A stretch of DNA of 64,000 nucleotides from JAKVBK01 sp022447275 (lineage in GTDB: Bacteria > Pseudomonadota > Alphaproteobacteria > Rhodobacterales > Rhodobacteraceae), in assembly GCA_047125605.1 (NCBI GenBank), contig CP138932.1, forward strand, positions 2,976,001 through 3,040,000, given 5' to 3'. The translations under genes and the position numbers were made by a program. The stretch's first letter is position 1, and the number at the start of each line of letters is the position of its first letter. The notes below the pieces were generated by a model. It was not told the DNA's origin and did no database searches. It saw only the letters and a list, made by a program, of their open reading frames with translations. Of this stretch, positions 51,906 through 60,183 are shown piece by piece.

Positions 51906-52865
51906 ATGCAGGGGTTGAATTTTGCTGAGACATCGGCGGTCGTTCTGAACGCGCCTGAGGATCTCTCACTGCAAGCTGTTCCCCTGACGGCGCCCGGCCC
52001 CCGCGATCTTGTCATCAAAGTTGATAGCTCCGGCATCTCTACCGGTACGGAAAAACTCTTTTATTGCGGGAAGATGCCCCCTTTCCCGGGCATGGGTTAC
52101 CCGCTTGTTCCGGGCTATGAGAGCGCTGGCGAAGTGATCGAAGCCGGTGCGGAAACCGGCATGAAGCCGGGCGATCATGTCTTTGTGCCGGGGGCCAATT
52201 GTTACGGCGACGAGGTGAAGGGCCTGTTCGGTGGCGCGGCCGCAATGCTGGTCAGCGACGTTGACAGAGTCACCCGAATCGACCGGGGCCACGGCCGCGA
52301 AGGCGCCTTGCTGGCGCTGGCCGCCACAGCCCGCCACGCAATGGCCGGGCTAAACACTGCTCTGCCAGAACTGATCGTCGGGCACGGCGTGCTCGGCCGG
52401 CTTCTGGCCCGGCTGACGATTGCCGCAGGCGGGCCTGCGCCCACTGTCTGGGAAATTGACGCCGACCGCAGCCACGGCGCGGAAGGCTATTCGGTGATCC
52501 ATCCCGATGCGGATGAGCGTCGCGACTACACCGCCATTTACGATGCCTCGGGCAACGGCAAGTTGCTCGACAGCCTGATTATGCGGTTGGCCAAGGGCGG
52601 AGAGGTCTGCCTTGCGGGCTTTTACACCGAACCGCTGCAATTCGCCTTCCCCCCTGCCTTCCTAAAGGAAGCCCGCATGCGCGTGGCCGCCGAATGGACG
52701 CCTGCAGATCTCATTGCCACCCGGGATTTGGTCGAGAGCGGCGCGCTCTCGCTAGGGGGGCTGATCACCCATGAAGCCAAGGCTGCCGATGCCGCGAAAG
52801 CCTATCGCACTGCTTTCGATGACCCGGCCTGCCTGAAGATGATTCTCGACTGGAGAGACGCATGA
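51906..52865 (+). CDS. bchC: Bacteriochlorophyllide a dehydrogenase
   Basis: 319 residues from ATG 51906. BchC oxidises the 3-hydroxyethyl group of 3-(1-hydroxyethyl)bacteriochlorophyllide a, giving the acetyl group. Zinc-alcohol-dehydrogenase fold (TGTEKLFYCGKMPPFPGMGY, YPLVPGYESAGEV, DHVFVPGANCYG). The stop overlaps bchX by four bases; the bchC-X-Y-Z-puf superoperon starts here. Confidence 0.93.
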   Translation: MQGLNFAETSAVVLNAPEDLSLQAVPLTAPGPRDLVIKVDSSGISTGTEKLFYCGKMPPFPGMGYPLVPGYESAGEVIEAGAETGMKPGDHVFVPGANCYGDEVKGLFGGAAAMLVSDVDRVTRIDRGHGREGALLALAATARHAMAGLNTALPELIVGHGVLGRLLARLTIAAGGPAPTVWEIDADRSHGAEGYSVIHPDADERRDYTAIYDASGNGKLLDSLIMRLAKGGEVCLAGFYTEPLQFAFPPAFLKEARMRVAAEWTPADLIATRDLVESGALSLGGLITHEAKAADAAKAYRTAFDDPACLKMILDWRDA

Positions 52866-53866
52866 CGCTCGACGTTCCCAACCTGCGCGATTTCGATCAA
52901 CGGCTTCGGGATGAAGCCAATGAAGACCCGTCTCTGGAGGTGCCCCAGGGCACGCCCACCAAGAAGACGCAGATCATCGCGATCTATGGCAAGGGCGGGA
53001 TTGGCAAAAGCTTCACGCTCGCCAACCTCTCGAACATGATGGCCGAGCAGGGCAAGCGCGTCTTGCTGATCGGCTGTGATCCGAAATCAGACACCACATC
53101 GCTGCTCTTTGGCGGTAAGGCCTGCCCCACGATCATCGAAACCTCCACCGCCAAGAAGCTGGCGGGTGAAGAGGTGACGATCGGGGATGTATGCTTCAAG
53201 CGCAACGGCGTCTTCGCGATGGAGCTGGGCGGCCCGGAAGTGGGCCGGGGCTGCGGCGGGCGTGGCATCATCCACGGCTTTGAACTGCTCGAAAAGCTTG
53301 GCTTCCACGACTGGGATTTCGACTATGTGCTGTTGGATTTCCTTGGCGACGTGGTCTGCGGTGGCTTCGGCCTGCCAATTGCCCGCGACATGGCCCAGAA
53401 GGTGATCGTGGTCGGCTCAAACGACCTGCAATCCCTGTATGTGGCCAATAATGTGTGCTCGGCAGTGCAGTATTTCCGCAAGCTGGGCGGCAATGTCGGC
53501 GTGGCGGGCATGGTCATCAACAAGGATGACGGCACCGGACAAGCACAGGCTTTTGCCAAATCTGTCGACATCCCGGTGCTGGCTTCGATCCCCGCTGATG
53601 ACGATCTGCGCCGGAAATCGGCCTCCTATGAGATCGTGGGAACCAATGAAACACAGTGGGGTGCCCTGTTTGGTGAGCTGGCCGAGAATGTTGCCGGCGC
53701 ACCGCCACAACATCCCGAACCGCTGACGCAGGACGGCTTGCTGGCCCTGTTTGACGGCAAGGATACGGGCGCGGACTTCGTGCTCGAACCCGCCACCGAC
53801 GCCGACATGCGCGGCAAGCACTATAAACCCAAGGAAAGTCTGGAGGTCATCTACGATGACGTCTGA
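52862..53866 (+). CDS. bchX: Chlorophyllide a reductase iron protein subunit
   Basis: 334 residues. BchX is the nitrogenase-Fe-protein-like electron donor that hydrolyses ATP and feeds BchY/Z, which reduce ring B of chlorophyllide a. P-loop IYGKGGIGKSFTLANLS; Cys ligands for the 4Fe-4S cluster in GPEVGRGCGGRGII and LGDVVCGGFGLPIARD. Its stop overlaps bchY by 11 bases. Confidence 0.96.
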   Translation: MTLDVPNLRDFDQRLRDEANEDPSLEVPQGTPTKKTQIIAIYGKGGIGKSFTLANLSNMMAEQGKRVLLIGCDPKSDTTSLLFGGKACPTIIETSTAKKLAGEEVTIGDVCFKRNGVFAMELGGPEVGRGCGGRGIIHGFELLEKLGFHDWDFDYVLLDFLGDVVCGGFGLPIARDMAQKVIVVGSNDLQSLYVANNVCSAVQYFRKLGGNVGVAGMVINKDDGTGQAQAFAKSVDIPVLASIPADDDLRRKSASYEIVGTNETQWGALFGELAENVAGAPPQHPEPLTQDGLLALFDGKDTGADFVLEPATDADMRGKHYKPKESLEVIYDDV

Positions 53867-55463
53867 TCGCGAGGGCTTCAACGTCGATTACGACGAAAGC
53901 GGTGCCGTGGAGATCACCCGCGCCGACATGCCCGATATCCCCAGCGATGACGCGCCCACCGAAGGCGTTTCTGCCCCGCATATGCAGGATGGCATGGGCT
54001 GTCATGCGGGGGCCGATCAGATGGAAGCGGCCGCGCGGGCTGCGGGAAAGTCAGACATCCTGGATCAATATGCCAAGGATTATCCCCAAGGCCCCCATGA
54101 CAAGCCGCAGTCCATGTGCCCTGCCTTCGGCTCTTTGCGCGTAGGTTTGCGGATGAAGCGCACGGCCACGATCCTGTCGGGCTCGGCCTGTTGCGTCTAT
54201 GGCCTGACCTTTGTGAGCCATTTCTACGGGGCGCGGCGCACGGTGGGCTATGTGCCGTTCAACTCGGAAACGCTGGTCACGGGCAAGCTCTACGAAGACA
54301 TTCGCGACGCGGTCCATGAGATGGCCGATCCCGACAAGCTGGATGCCATCGTCGTAACCAATCTATGTGTGCCCACGGCCTCTGGCGTGCCTTTGCGCCT
54401 GCTGCCCGACGAGATTGACGGGGTGCGCGTTGTTGGCATCGATGTGCCGGGTTTCGGCATCCCGACCCATGCAGAGGCAAAGGATGTGCTGGCGGGCGCC
54501 ATGCTCGAATACGCCCGCAAGGAAGTGGAAGCCGGGCCGGTCCAGGCGCCCATAGGCGGACGCGACAGCCGCCCGACGCTTGCGCTGGTTGGCGAGATGT
54601 TCCCGGCGGATCCAATGATCATCGGCAAGATGCTGGAGCCCATGGGCATTGCCGCAGGCCCCACCGTTCCCTGCCGGGAATGGCGTGAGCTTTATGCCGC
54701 GCTCGATTCAGGGGCGGCAGCGGGGATTCACCCGTTCTACACCGCCACCTTCCGCGCCTTTGCGGCAGCGGGGCGCCCGGTGATCGGATCGGCCCCTGTG
54801 GGTCACGATGGCACGATGGATTGGCTGGCCAATATCGGGGATGCGTTCAACGTTGCGCCCGAGAAGATCGCCATGGCCCAGAACATCTTTGGTGGGGCGA
54901 TCAAAGGCGCTCTGGCAGGCAGCCGGATCGACGGGACAATCACCCTGTCTGGCTATGAGGGCTCTGAGCTTCTGGTGGCGCGTCTGCTGATCGAAAGCGG
55001 CGCCGATGTGCCCTATGTGGGCACGGCCTGCCCGCGCACACCGCAATCGGATGCCGATCGCGCGTGGCTGGAGGCCAGAGGGGTCAAGATCACCTATCGC
55101 GCCTCCCTGGAGAACGATCTGGCTGCGATGGAGGCGATCAAGCCAGACCTTGCGATTGGCACCACGCCCGTTGTGCAGAAAGGCAAGGAGTTGGGCATTC
55201 CCTCGCTCTATTACACCAATCTGATCTCGGCCCGTCCGTTGATGGGGCCGGCAGGGGCGGGCAGCCTCGCGCAGGTGGTGAACGCCGCCATGGGCAACAA
55301 GGACCGCATGGCCCACATGAAGGGCTTTTTCGAAGGCGTTGGCCATTCCGACACGGCCGGCATCTGGGAAGGGGCGCCAAACCTGCAGCCGCAGTTCCGC
55401 GCGATGCACCAGAAAAAGTTGGATAAACAGGCACGTGCCTCCAAAGCGGCGGAGATGATCTGA
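53856..55463 (+). CDS. bchY: Chlorophyllide a reductase subunit Y
   Basis: 535 residues. BchY and BchZ form the NifDK-like catalytic unit. Cys-bearing segments: QSMCPAFGSLRVGLRMK, SGSACCVYGLTFVSHF and VTNLCVPTASGVPL. C-terminal LMGPAGAGSLAQVVNAAMG. ATG 53856 is favoured over an earlier frame opening for length and position; it overlaps bchX. Its stop overlaps the bchZ start by one base. Confidence 0.96.
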   Translation: MTSDREGFNVDYDESGAVEITRADMPDIPSDDAPTEGVSAPHMQDGMGCHAGADQMEAAARAAGKSDILDQYAKDYPQGPHDKPQSMCPAFGSLRVGLRMKRTATILSGSACCVYGLTFVSHFYGARRTVGYVPFNSETLVTGKLYEDIRDAVHEMADPDKLDAIVVTNLCVPTASGVPLRLLPDEIDGVRVVGIDVPGFGIPTHAEAKDVLAGAMLEYARKEVEAGPVQAPIGGRDSRPTLALVGEMFPADPMIIGKMLEPMGIAAGPTVPCREWRELYAALDSGAAAGIHPFYTATFRAFAAAGRPVIGSAPVGHDGTMDWLANIGDAFNVAPEKIAMAQNIFGGAIKGALAGSRIDGTITLSGYEGSELLVARLLIESGADVPYVGTACPRTPQSDADRAWLEARGVKITYRASLENDLAAMEAIKPDLAIGTTPVVQKGKELGIPSLYYTNLISARPLMGPAGAGSLAQVVNAAMGNKDRMAHMKGFFEGVGHSDTAGIWEGAPNLQPQFRAMHQKKLDKQARASKAAEMI

Positions 55464-56965
55464 TGCTTGTTCTCGATCACGATCGCGCGGGGGGATACTG
55501 GGGTGCTGTTTATGCATTCTGTGCCGTGAAGGGCCTGCAGGTTGTCATTGACGGCCCGGTCGGGTGCGAGAACCTGCCCGTCACCTCGGTGCTGCATTAC
55601 ACCGATGGTCTGCCCCCCCATGAATTGCCCATCGTGACCACGGGCCTTGGCGAAGAAGAGCTGGGCCGGGATGGCACCGAAGGCGCGATGAAGCGGGCGT
55701 GGAAAACCCTCGACCCGGCGCTGCCGGCCGTCGTCGTGACCGGCTCGATCGCCGAGATGATCGGGGGCGGTGTCACGCCGCAAGGCACCAATATCCAGCG
55801 GTTTCTGCCGCGCACCATCGACGAGGATCAGTGGGAAGCCGCCGATCGCGCCATGACATGGATCTTCACCGAATTCGGAATGACCAAGGGCCGGATGCCG
55901 CGCGAGAAGAAGCGGGAGGAGGGCGCCAAGCCCAGGGTCAATATCCTTGGGCCCATGTACGGCACCTTCAACATGCCCTCCGATCTGGCCGAGATCCGCC
56001 GCCTCGTCGAAGGGATCGGTGCCGAGATCAACATGGTGATGCCGCTCGGGGCGCATGTGGCGCAGATGCGGGACCTCGTGAATTCAGATGTGAATATCTG
56101 CATGTACCGCGAGTTTGGGCGCGGCCTGTGCGAAGTGCTGGGCAAGCCTTACCTGCAAGCACCCATCGGAGTTGAAAGCACCACCGCCTTCCTGCGCAAA
56201 CTGGGCGAATTGCTCGATCTCGATCCCGAGCCTTTCATCGCCCAGGAAAAGCATTCCACCATCAAGCCGGTATGGGATCTGTGGCGCTCTGTGACCCAGG
56301 ATTTCTTTGCCACAGCGAGCTTTGGCATCGTTGCCAATGAGACATACGCCCGTGGGGTGCGGAAGTTCATGGAAAGCGATCTGGGCTTTCCTTGCGCCTT
56401 TGCTGTTGCCCGCACCGCAGGCAAGAAAACCGACAATCACGCCGTGCAGGCCATGATCGACAAGGATCGCCCGCTCGTCCTCATGGGCTCGATCAATGAG
56501 AAGATGTACCTCGCGGAATCGGCTGCAAAAGGGGCCGGGTTCGGGCCCCAGCCCGCCTTTATCCCGGCGAGTTTCCCGGGGGCCGCCATCCGGCGCGCAA
56601 CGGGCACCCCTTTCATGGGATATGCAGGTGCGACCTACCTGCTGCAGGAGGTGTGCAACGGGCTGTTTGACGCGCTGTTCCACATTCTGCCGCTGGCCGG
56701 TCAGATGGACGCCACCGATGCCACCCTGACACCGCTGCGCCGCGACTTCCCCTGGGATGACGATGCCCAGGCCCTGTTGGACCGCATCGTGGAGACACAC
56801 CCAATCCTGACCCGCATTTCCGCAGCCAAAACGCTGCGCGACAAGGCGGAGGAAGCTGCCCGCAAGGCTGGGGCCGAGCGGGTGCAAATTGAGACCGTGC
56901 GCGGCTTTGCCCCGGACGGGCTGGAGGAGAAGACGAAAGTCACCAACGAGGGAGAACTGACATGA
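55463..56965 (+). CDS. bchZ: Chlorophyllide a reductase subunit Z
   Basis: 500 residues. Second NifDK-like subunit. N-terminus LDHDRAGGYWGAVYAFCAVK with VIDGPVGCENLPVTS (Cys ligand region), TTGLGEEELGRDGTEGA and a LGPMYGTFNMPSDLAEIRRL core. Its ATGA overlap with pufQ supports a bch-puf superoperon, so bch genes can be read through into puf. Confidence 0.96.
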   Translation: MLVLDHDRAGGYWGAVYAFCAVKGLQVVIDGPVGCENLPVTSVLHYTDGLPPHELPIVTTGLGEEELGRDGTEGAMKRAWKTLDPALPAVVVTGSIAEMIGGGVTPQGTNIQRFLPRTIDEDQWEAADRAMTWIFTEFGMTKGRMPREKKREEGAKPRVNILGPMYGTFNMPSDLAEIRRLVEGIGAEINMVMPLGAHVAQMRDLVNSDVNICMYREFGRGLCEVLGKPYLQAPIGVESTTAFLRKLGELLDLDPEPFIAQEKHSTIKPVWDLWRSVTQDFFATASFGIVANETYARGVRKFMESDLGFPCAFAVARTAGKKTDNHAVQAMIDKDRPLVLMGSINEKMYLAESAAKGAGFGPQPAFIPASFPGAAIRRATGTPFMGYAGATYLLQEVCNGLFDALFHILPLAGQMDATDATLTPLRRDFPWDDDAQALLDRIVETHPILTRISAAKTLRDKAEEAARKAGAERVQIETVRGFAPDGLEEKTKVTNEGELT

Positions 56966-57228
56966 CCGACCAGACGACAGATCTGGGCATGGCGCCTGTC
57001 ACAAAGGCGAGCGGCTCAACCGAGCACGTGCGCCAAAAGTTACGCGCGGCCCCGCCGCGCCGTGAGTTCTACGCGTATTTTGCGATCATCTTTCTGGCCA
57101 CGCTGCCGCTGGCAACGCTGACATGGGCCCTTCTGGCGGCCCGGCAACTGCGTCTGCCCGAGCGCGGCCCGATCTCACGCGCTTGGTCCCAGGCCCGTGT
57201 GATCACACCGATGATCTTCACTGCATGA
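56962..57228 (+). CDS. pufQ: PufQ, bacteriochlorophyll-linked puf leader protein
   Basis: 88 residues. PufQ is a small membrane protein needed for pigment-protein complex formation. Signature: PPRREFYAYFAIIFLATLPL with one membrane helix (about 36-58), then LPERGPISRAWSQARVITP. Start overlaps bchZ by four bases. Followed by a 209-base gap with hairpins before pufB. Confidence 0.9.
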   Translation: MTDQTTDLGMAPVTKASGSTEHVRQKLRAAPPRREFYAYFAIIFLATLPLATLTWALLAARQLRLPERGPISRAWSQARVITPMIFTA

Positions 57229-57316
57229 CCGCGCGCCGCGCCGGCAAGGCGCGGCCCCATGCAGACCTGTTTTCGGGGTGCCGCCAAAGAAGGCAGAGCG
57301 GCACATCCCGGCCCCA

Positions 57317-57348
57317 GTTTCGCCTGTCCCCCCCGGTCAGGCGGAAAC
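57317..57348 (+). other. Stem-loop 1 between pufQ and pufB
   Basis: GTTTCGCCTG (57317-57326) pairs with CAGGCGGAAAC (57338-57348), with one bulged C. It is followed by the next stem-loop at once. No U-tract, so an mRNA-processing or stabilising role is more likely than termination. Confidence 0.6.
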
Positions 57349-57349
57349 C

Positions 57350-57382
57350 GCGGGAGATGGCGAGGTAATTCGCATCTCCCGC
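57350..57382 (+). other. Stem-loop 2 upstream of pufB
   Basis: GCGGGAGAT then (G)GCGA pairs with TCGC and ATCTCCCGC around a GGTAAT loop: 13 pairs with a single bulged G. It ends 55 bases before the pufB ATG. Probably protects the 5' end of the abundant pufBA mRNA. Confidence 0.65.
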
Positions 57383-57437
57383 AAACCCTGCCGCGGGGGT
57401 GCCGCGGCGTCAGCAATAGCGTTCCGGAGGAAAGTTA

Positions 57438-57587
57438 ATGTCTGATAATTCTGACCTGTCATTCACGGGTCTGACCGACGAGCAGGCACAGGAGCTGCAT
57501 GCCGTCTATATGAGCGGTCTCACGCTCTTCTCCGCAGTCGCCATCGTTGCCCACCTGGCAACGTTCATCTGGCGTCCGTGGTTCTAA
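57438..57587 (+). CDS. pufB: Light-harvesting 1 (B870) beta subunit
   Basis: 49 residues, found by reading the sequence: MSDNSDLSFTGLTDEQAQEL, then FSAVAIVAHLATFIWRPWF. One membrane helix with the His that ligates bacteriochlorophyll (VAHLA) and the C-terminal WRPW. Nearly identical in layout to Rhodobacter sphaeroides LH1 beta. GGAGGAAAG precedes the ATG. Confidence 0.95.
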   Translation: MSDNSDLSFTGLTDEQAQELHAVYMSGLTLFSAVAIVAHLATFIWRPWF

Positions 57588-57603
57588 GGAAGGGATCTAA
57601 ACA

Positions 57604-57765
57604 ATGGCACAGTTTTACAAAATCTGGCTCGTCTTCGATCCCCGCCGCGTGTTCGTGGCACAGGGCGTGTTCCTGTTCCTGCTGGCAGCGATGATCCATC
57701 TCGTGCTGCTCAGCACCGATCACTACAACTGGTTCGAGCTCGCAGCCATGAAGGCTGGCGGCTAA
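57604..57765 (+). CDS. pufA: Light-harvesting 1 (B870) alpha subunit
   Basis: 53 residues: MAQFYKIWLVFDPRRVFVAQ, then GVFLFLLAAMIHLVLLST with the bacteriochlorophyll His (MIHL), ending AAMKAGG. A single helix. Its C-terminal tail after NWF is shorter than that of Rhodobacter sphaeroides. 16 bases after pufB, GGAAGG between. Confidence 0.95.
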   Translation: MAQFYKIWLVFDPRRVFVAQGVFLFLLAAMIHLVLLSTDHYNWFELAAMKAGG

Positions 57766-57829
57766 TCCACCGTGGCCGCCCCACGGGGCGTCTGCAGGAC
57801 TACCTACTATTGTGATCGCAAAGCCCGTT

Positions 57830-57862
57830 GCGGGCCGGGGTGACCAAGTGCCCTCGGCCCGC
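57830..57862 (+). other. Intercistronic stem-loop between pufA and pufL
   Basis: GCGGGCCGGGG (57830-57840) pairs with CCCTCGGCCCGC (57851-57862), with a single bulge and a ten-base loop. In Rhodobacter, hairpins in this gap make the pufBA message more stable than pufLM and so set the high LH1-to-RC ratio. The location matches that role. Confidence 0.75.
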
Positions 57863-57955
57863 GGCAAGAACTTTTAGCGACGGCCGCGCCTGCAGGTGAC
57901 ACAAGTTTCCTGTCCGCACCGCAGCAGGGGGCCGCCAGAAACCGGAGTAAGAAGT

Positions 57956-58786
57956 ATGGCTTTGCTCAGCTTCGAACGAAAATATCGCGTGCCAGGCGGC
58001 ACGCTCATCGGCGGCGACCTGTTCGATTTCTGGGTCGGGCCGTTCTATGTCGGCTTCTTCGGTGTCACCACATTCTTTTTCGCCTTGCTGGGCACAGCGC
58101 TGATCTTTTACGGCGCCACCTTGCAGGGAGAATGGAACCCGTGGTTGATCTCGATCGAGCCGCCCGGCCTCGAATATGGTCTCGGCGCTGCGCCGTTGGC
58201 TGAGGGCGGACTATGGCAGATCATCACGATCTGTGCGATCGGCGCCTTTATCTCATGGGCGCTGCGCGAAGTAGAGATCTGCAACAAGCTTGGCATGGGG
58301 TATCATGTGCCCTTCGCCTTCAGCGTGGCTATCTTCGCCTACGTGACGCTGGTTGTGATCCGTCCGATCCTGATGGGCGCATGGGGGCACGGCTTCCCAT
58401 ACGGCATCTGGACTCACCTCAACTGGGTCAACAACGTTGGCTACCAATACGGCAACTTCCACTACAATCCGGCGCATATGATCGCCATCACCTTCTTCTT
58501 CACCACCACGCTTGCGTTGGCGCTGCACGGCAGTTTGATCCTGTCGGCTGCGAACCCGGAGAAGGGTGAGGAGATGAAGACGCCGGACCACGAAGACACC
58601 TACTTCCGTGACTTCATCGGCTATTCGGTCGGCACCTTGGGCATCCACCGCGTGGGTCTCCTGTTGGCGCTGAATGCCGGCTTCTGGAGCGCGATTTGTA
58701 TCGTGATCTCGGGCACCATCTGGTTCGACCAGTGGATCGCTTGGTGGGATTGGTATCTGTTCCTGCCCTTCTGGGCCGACCTTTAA
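57956..58786 (+). CDS. pufL: Reaction centre L subunit
   Basis: 276 residues from ATG 57956. Five membrane helices. N-terminus LLSFERKYRVPGGTLIGGDL, then GLEYGLGAAPLAEGGLWQII; HLNWVNNVGYQYGNFHYNPA region and the non-haem iron His area GIHRVGLLLALNAGF. C-terminus WIAWWDWYLFLPFWADL. Binds the special pair, accessory pigments and QB. Confidence 0.97.
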   Translation: MALLSFERKYRVPGGTLIGGDLFDFWVGPFYVGFFGVTTFFFALLGTALIFYGATLQGEWNPWLISIEPPGLEYGLGAAPLAEGGLWQIITICAIGAFISWALREVEICNKLGMGYHVPFAFSVAIFAYVTLVVIRPILMGAWGHGFPYGIWTHLNWVNNVGYQYGNFHYNPAHMIAITFFFTTTLALALHGSLILSAANPEKGEEMKTPDHEDTYFRDFIGYSVGTLGIHRVGLLLALNAGFWSAICIVISGTIWFDQWIAWWDWYLFLPFWADL

Positions 58787-58798
58787 GGAGAACCTGAG

Positions 58799-59722
58799 AT
58801 GGCAGAATATCAGAACATCTTCACCCAGGTTCAGGTGCGCGGAGAGCCCGAATACGGCATGGCGGGGAACGCCGACCTTGCCGACCGTGTGGGCAAACCC
58901 AGCTTTTCCGGCTTGTTCGGCTGGTTGGGCAACGCGCAGCTTGGCCCTGTCTACCTTGGCCCCTATGGCGTTGTTTCGCTGGCGGCTGGCCTGATCTGGT
59001 TCACCATGGTGGGCGCTTCGTTCTGGGGACAGGTGGATTACAACCCCGCTCTGTTCATGCGCGAATTGTTCTACCTGGCGCTTGAGCCGCCTGCGCCCGA
59101 ATACGGGCTCTCCATGCCGCCGCTGTCGGAAGGAGGCATGTACCTGATTGCGAGCTTCTTCCTGCTCGTGTCGGTGCTGGCTTGGTGGCTGAGGTCCTAT
59201 ACGCTGGCTGAACAGCTTGGCATGGGCAAACATATCTCCTGGGCGTTTGCCTCGGCGATCTGGTTGTTCCTCGTGCTTGGCCTGTTCCGTCCCATCCTGA
59301 TGGGCAGCTGGTCGGAGGCAGTGCCCTACGGCATCTTCCCCCACCTGGACTGGACCAACAACTTCTCGCTGACCTACGGCAACCTCTTCTACAATCCGTT
59401 CCACGCGCTTTCGATCGTGTTCCTGTATGGCTCGACCCTGCTGTTTGCCATGCACGGGGCGACCATCCTTGCGGTGTCCCGTTACGGCGGTGACCGCGAG
59501 CTGGAGCAGATCGCGGACCGTGGTACGGCCTCGGAGCGGGCCGCCCTCTTCTGGCGCTGGACCATGGGCTTTAACGCCACCATGGAAGGTATCCACCGCT
59601 GGGCGTGGTGGTTTGCAGTGCTGACCACCCTGACGGGCGGTATCGGCATCCTGCTGACCGGGACGGTTGTTGACGATTGGTATGCCTGGGCTCAGGTCCA
59701 CGGCTACGCACCGCCACTCTGA
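58799..59722 (+). CDS. pufM: Reaction centre M subunit
   Basis: 307 residues. Five helices. N-terminus YQNIFTQVQVRGEPEYGMAG, GNAQLGPVYLGPYGVVSLAA; HLDWTNNFSLTYGNLFYNPF; the iron His segment NATMEGIHRWAWWFAVLTTL; ends DDWYAWAQVHGYAPPL. Partner of PufL. GGAG before the ATG, 12 bases after pufL. Confidence 0.97.
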   Translation: MAEYQNIFTQVQVRGEPEYGMAGNADLADRVGKPSFSGLFGWLGNAQLGPVYLGPYGVVSLAAGLIWFTMVGASFWGQVDYNPALFMRELFYLALEPPAPEYGLSMPPLSEGGMYLIASFFLLVSVLAWWLRSYTLAEQLGMGKHISWAFASAIWLFLVLGLFRPILMGSWSEAVPYGIFPHLDWTNNFSLTYGNLFYNPFHALSIVFLYGSTLLFAMHGATILAVSRYGGDRELEQIADRGTASERAALFWRWTMGFNATMEGIHRWAWWFAVLTTLTGGIGILLTGTVVDDWYAWAQVHGYAPPL

Positions 59723-59737
59723 TCTGGAGGAGATACC

Positions 59738-59986
59738 ATGAGTTCGCAACGCACCTCGATTCTGGGTGAAGACGATCCCAAGCACGCGCTTCGTAATCAG
59801 GGCCTGGCCCTGATGATGAAGGGGGCGCTCTACGGTGTGGCTGTATTCGTGGGCGCGCTCGCCTTCGTCTACATCATCATCGGGATTGGCACCCTGTTGC
59901 CGGAAGACAGCAAGACGGCACCGGATCCAACGCCGACCTCAAGCCAGGTTCTGCCTTTGCAGAGCCCGGAGACGGATACGGCCTGA
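59738..59986 (+). CDS. pufX: PufX, LH1 ring-opening protein
   Basis: 82 residues, as in Rhodobacter sphaeroides. A single helix around residues 24-50 (LALMMKGALYGVAVFVGALA), preceded by GEDDPKHALRNQ and followed by a LLPEDSKTAPDP stretch. The LMMKGA.YGV and LLPxD motifs match the PufX family. It keeps the LH1 ring open for quinone exchange and dimerises the core complex. Roseobacter-type puf operons have pufC here instead. Confidence 0.88.
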   Translation: MSSQRTSILGEDDPKHALRNQGLALMMKGALYGVAVFVGALAFVYIIIGIGTLLPEDSKTAPDPTPTSSQVLPLQSPETDTA

Positions 59987-59990
59987 GATC

Positions 59991-60028
59991 GGGCAGGGGG
60001 CTTGGCGCCGCTGCCGCGCCCCCTGCCC
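59991..60028 (+). terminator. Strong stem-loop after pufX
   Basis: A perfect 11-pair stem GGGCAGGGGGC (59991-60001) and GCCCCCTGCCC (60018-60028) with a 16-base loop. No T-run follows. It lies four bases after the pufX stop and probably ends or protects the puf transcript; dxs starts 155 bases further. Confidence 0.7.
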
Positions 60029-60183
60029 AAAGCCATTCAGGCTGATGTCCCGGCCTGAATGTTCGGGGGTTCGCAAGACCCCGGTTCCCTTTCCTGTTGG
60101 CTACAGGAACTGGCGCCGTGCGGGACATGTCCTGCACGGCGCTTTTTCGTTTCGAAGAAACCACCACACCCCGGGAGGCCGCC

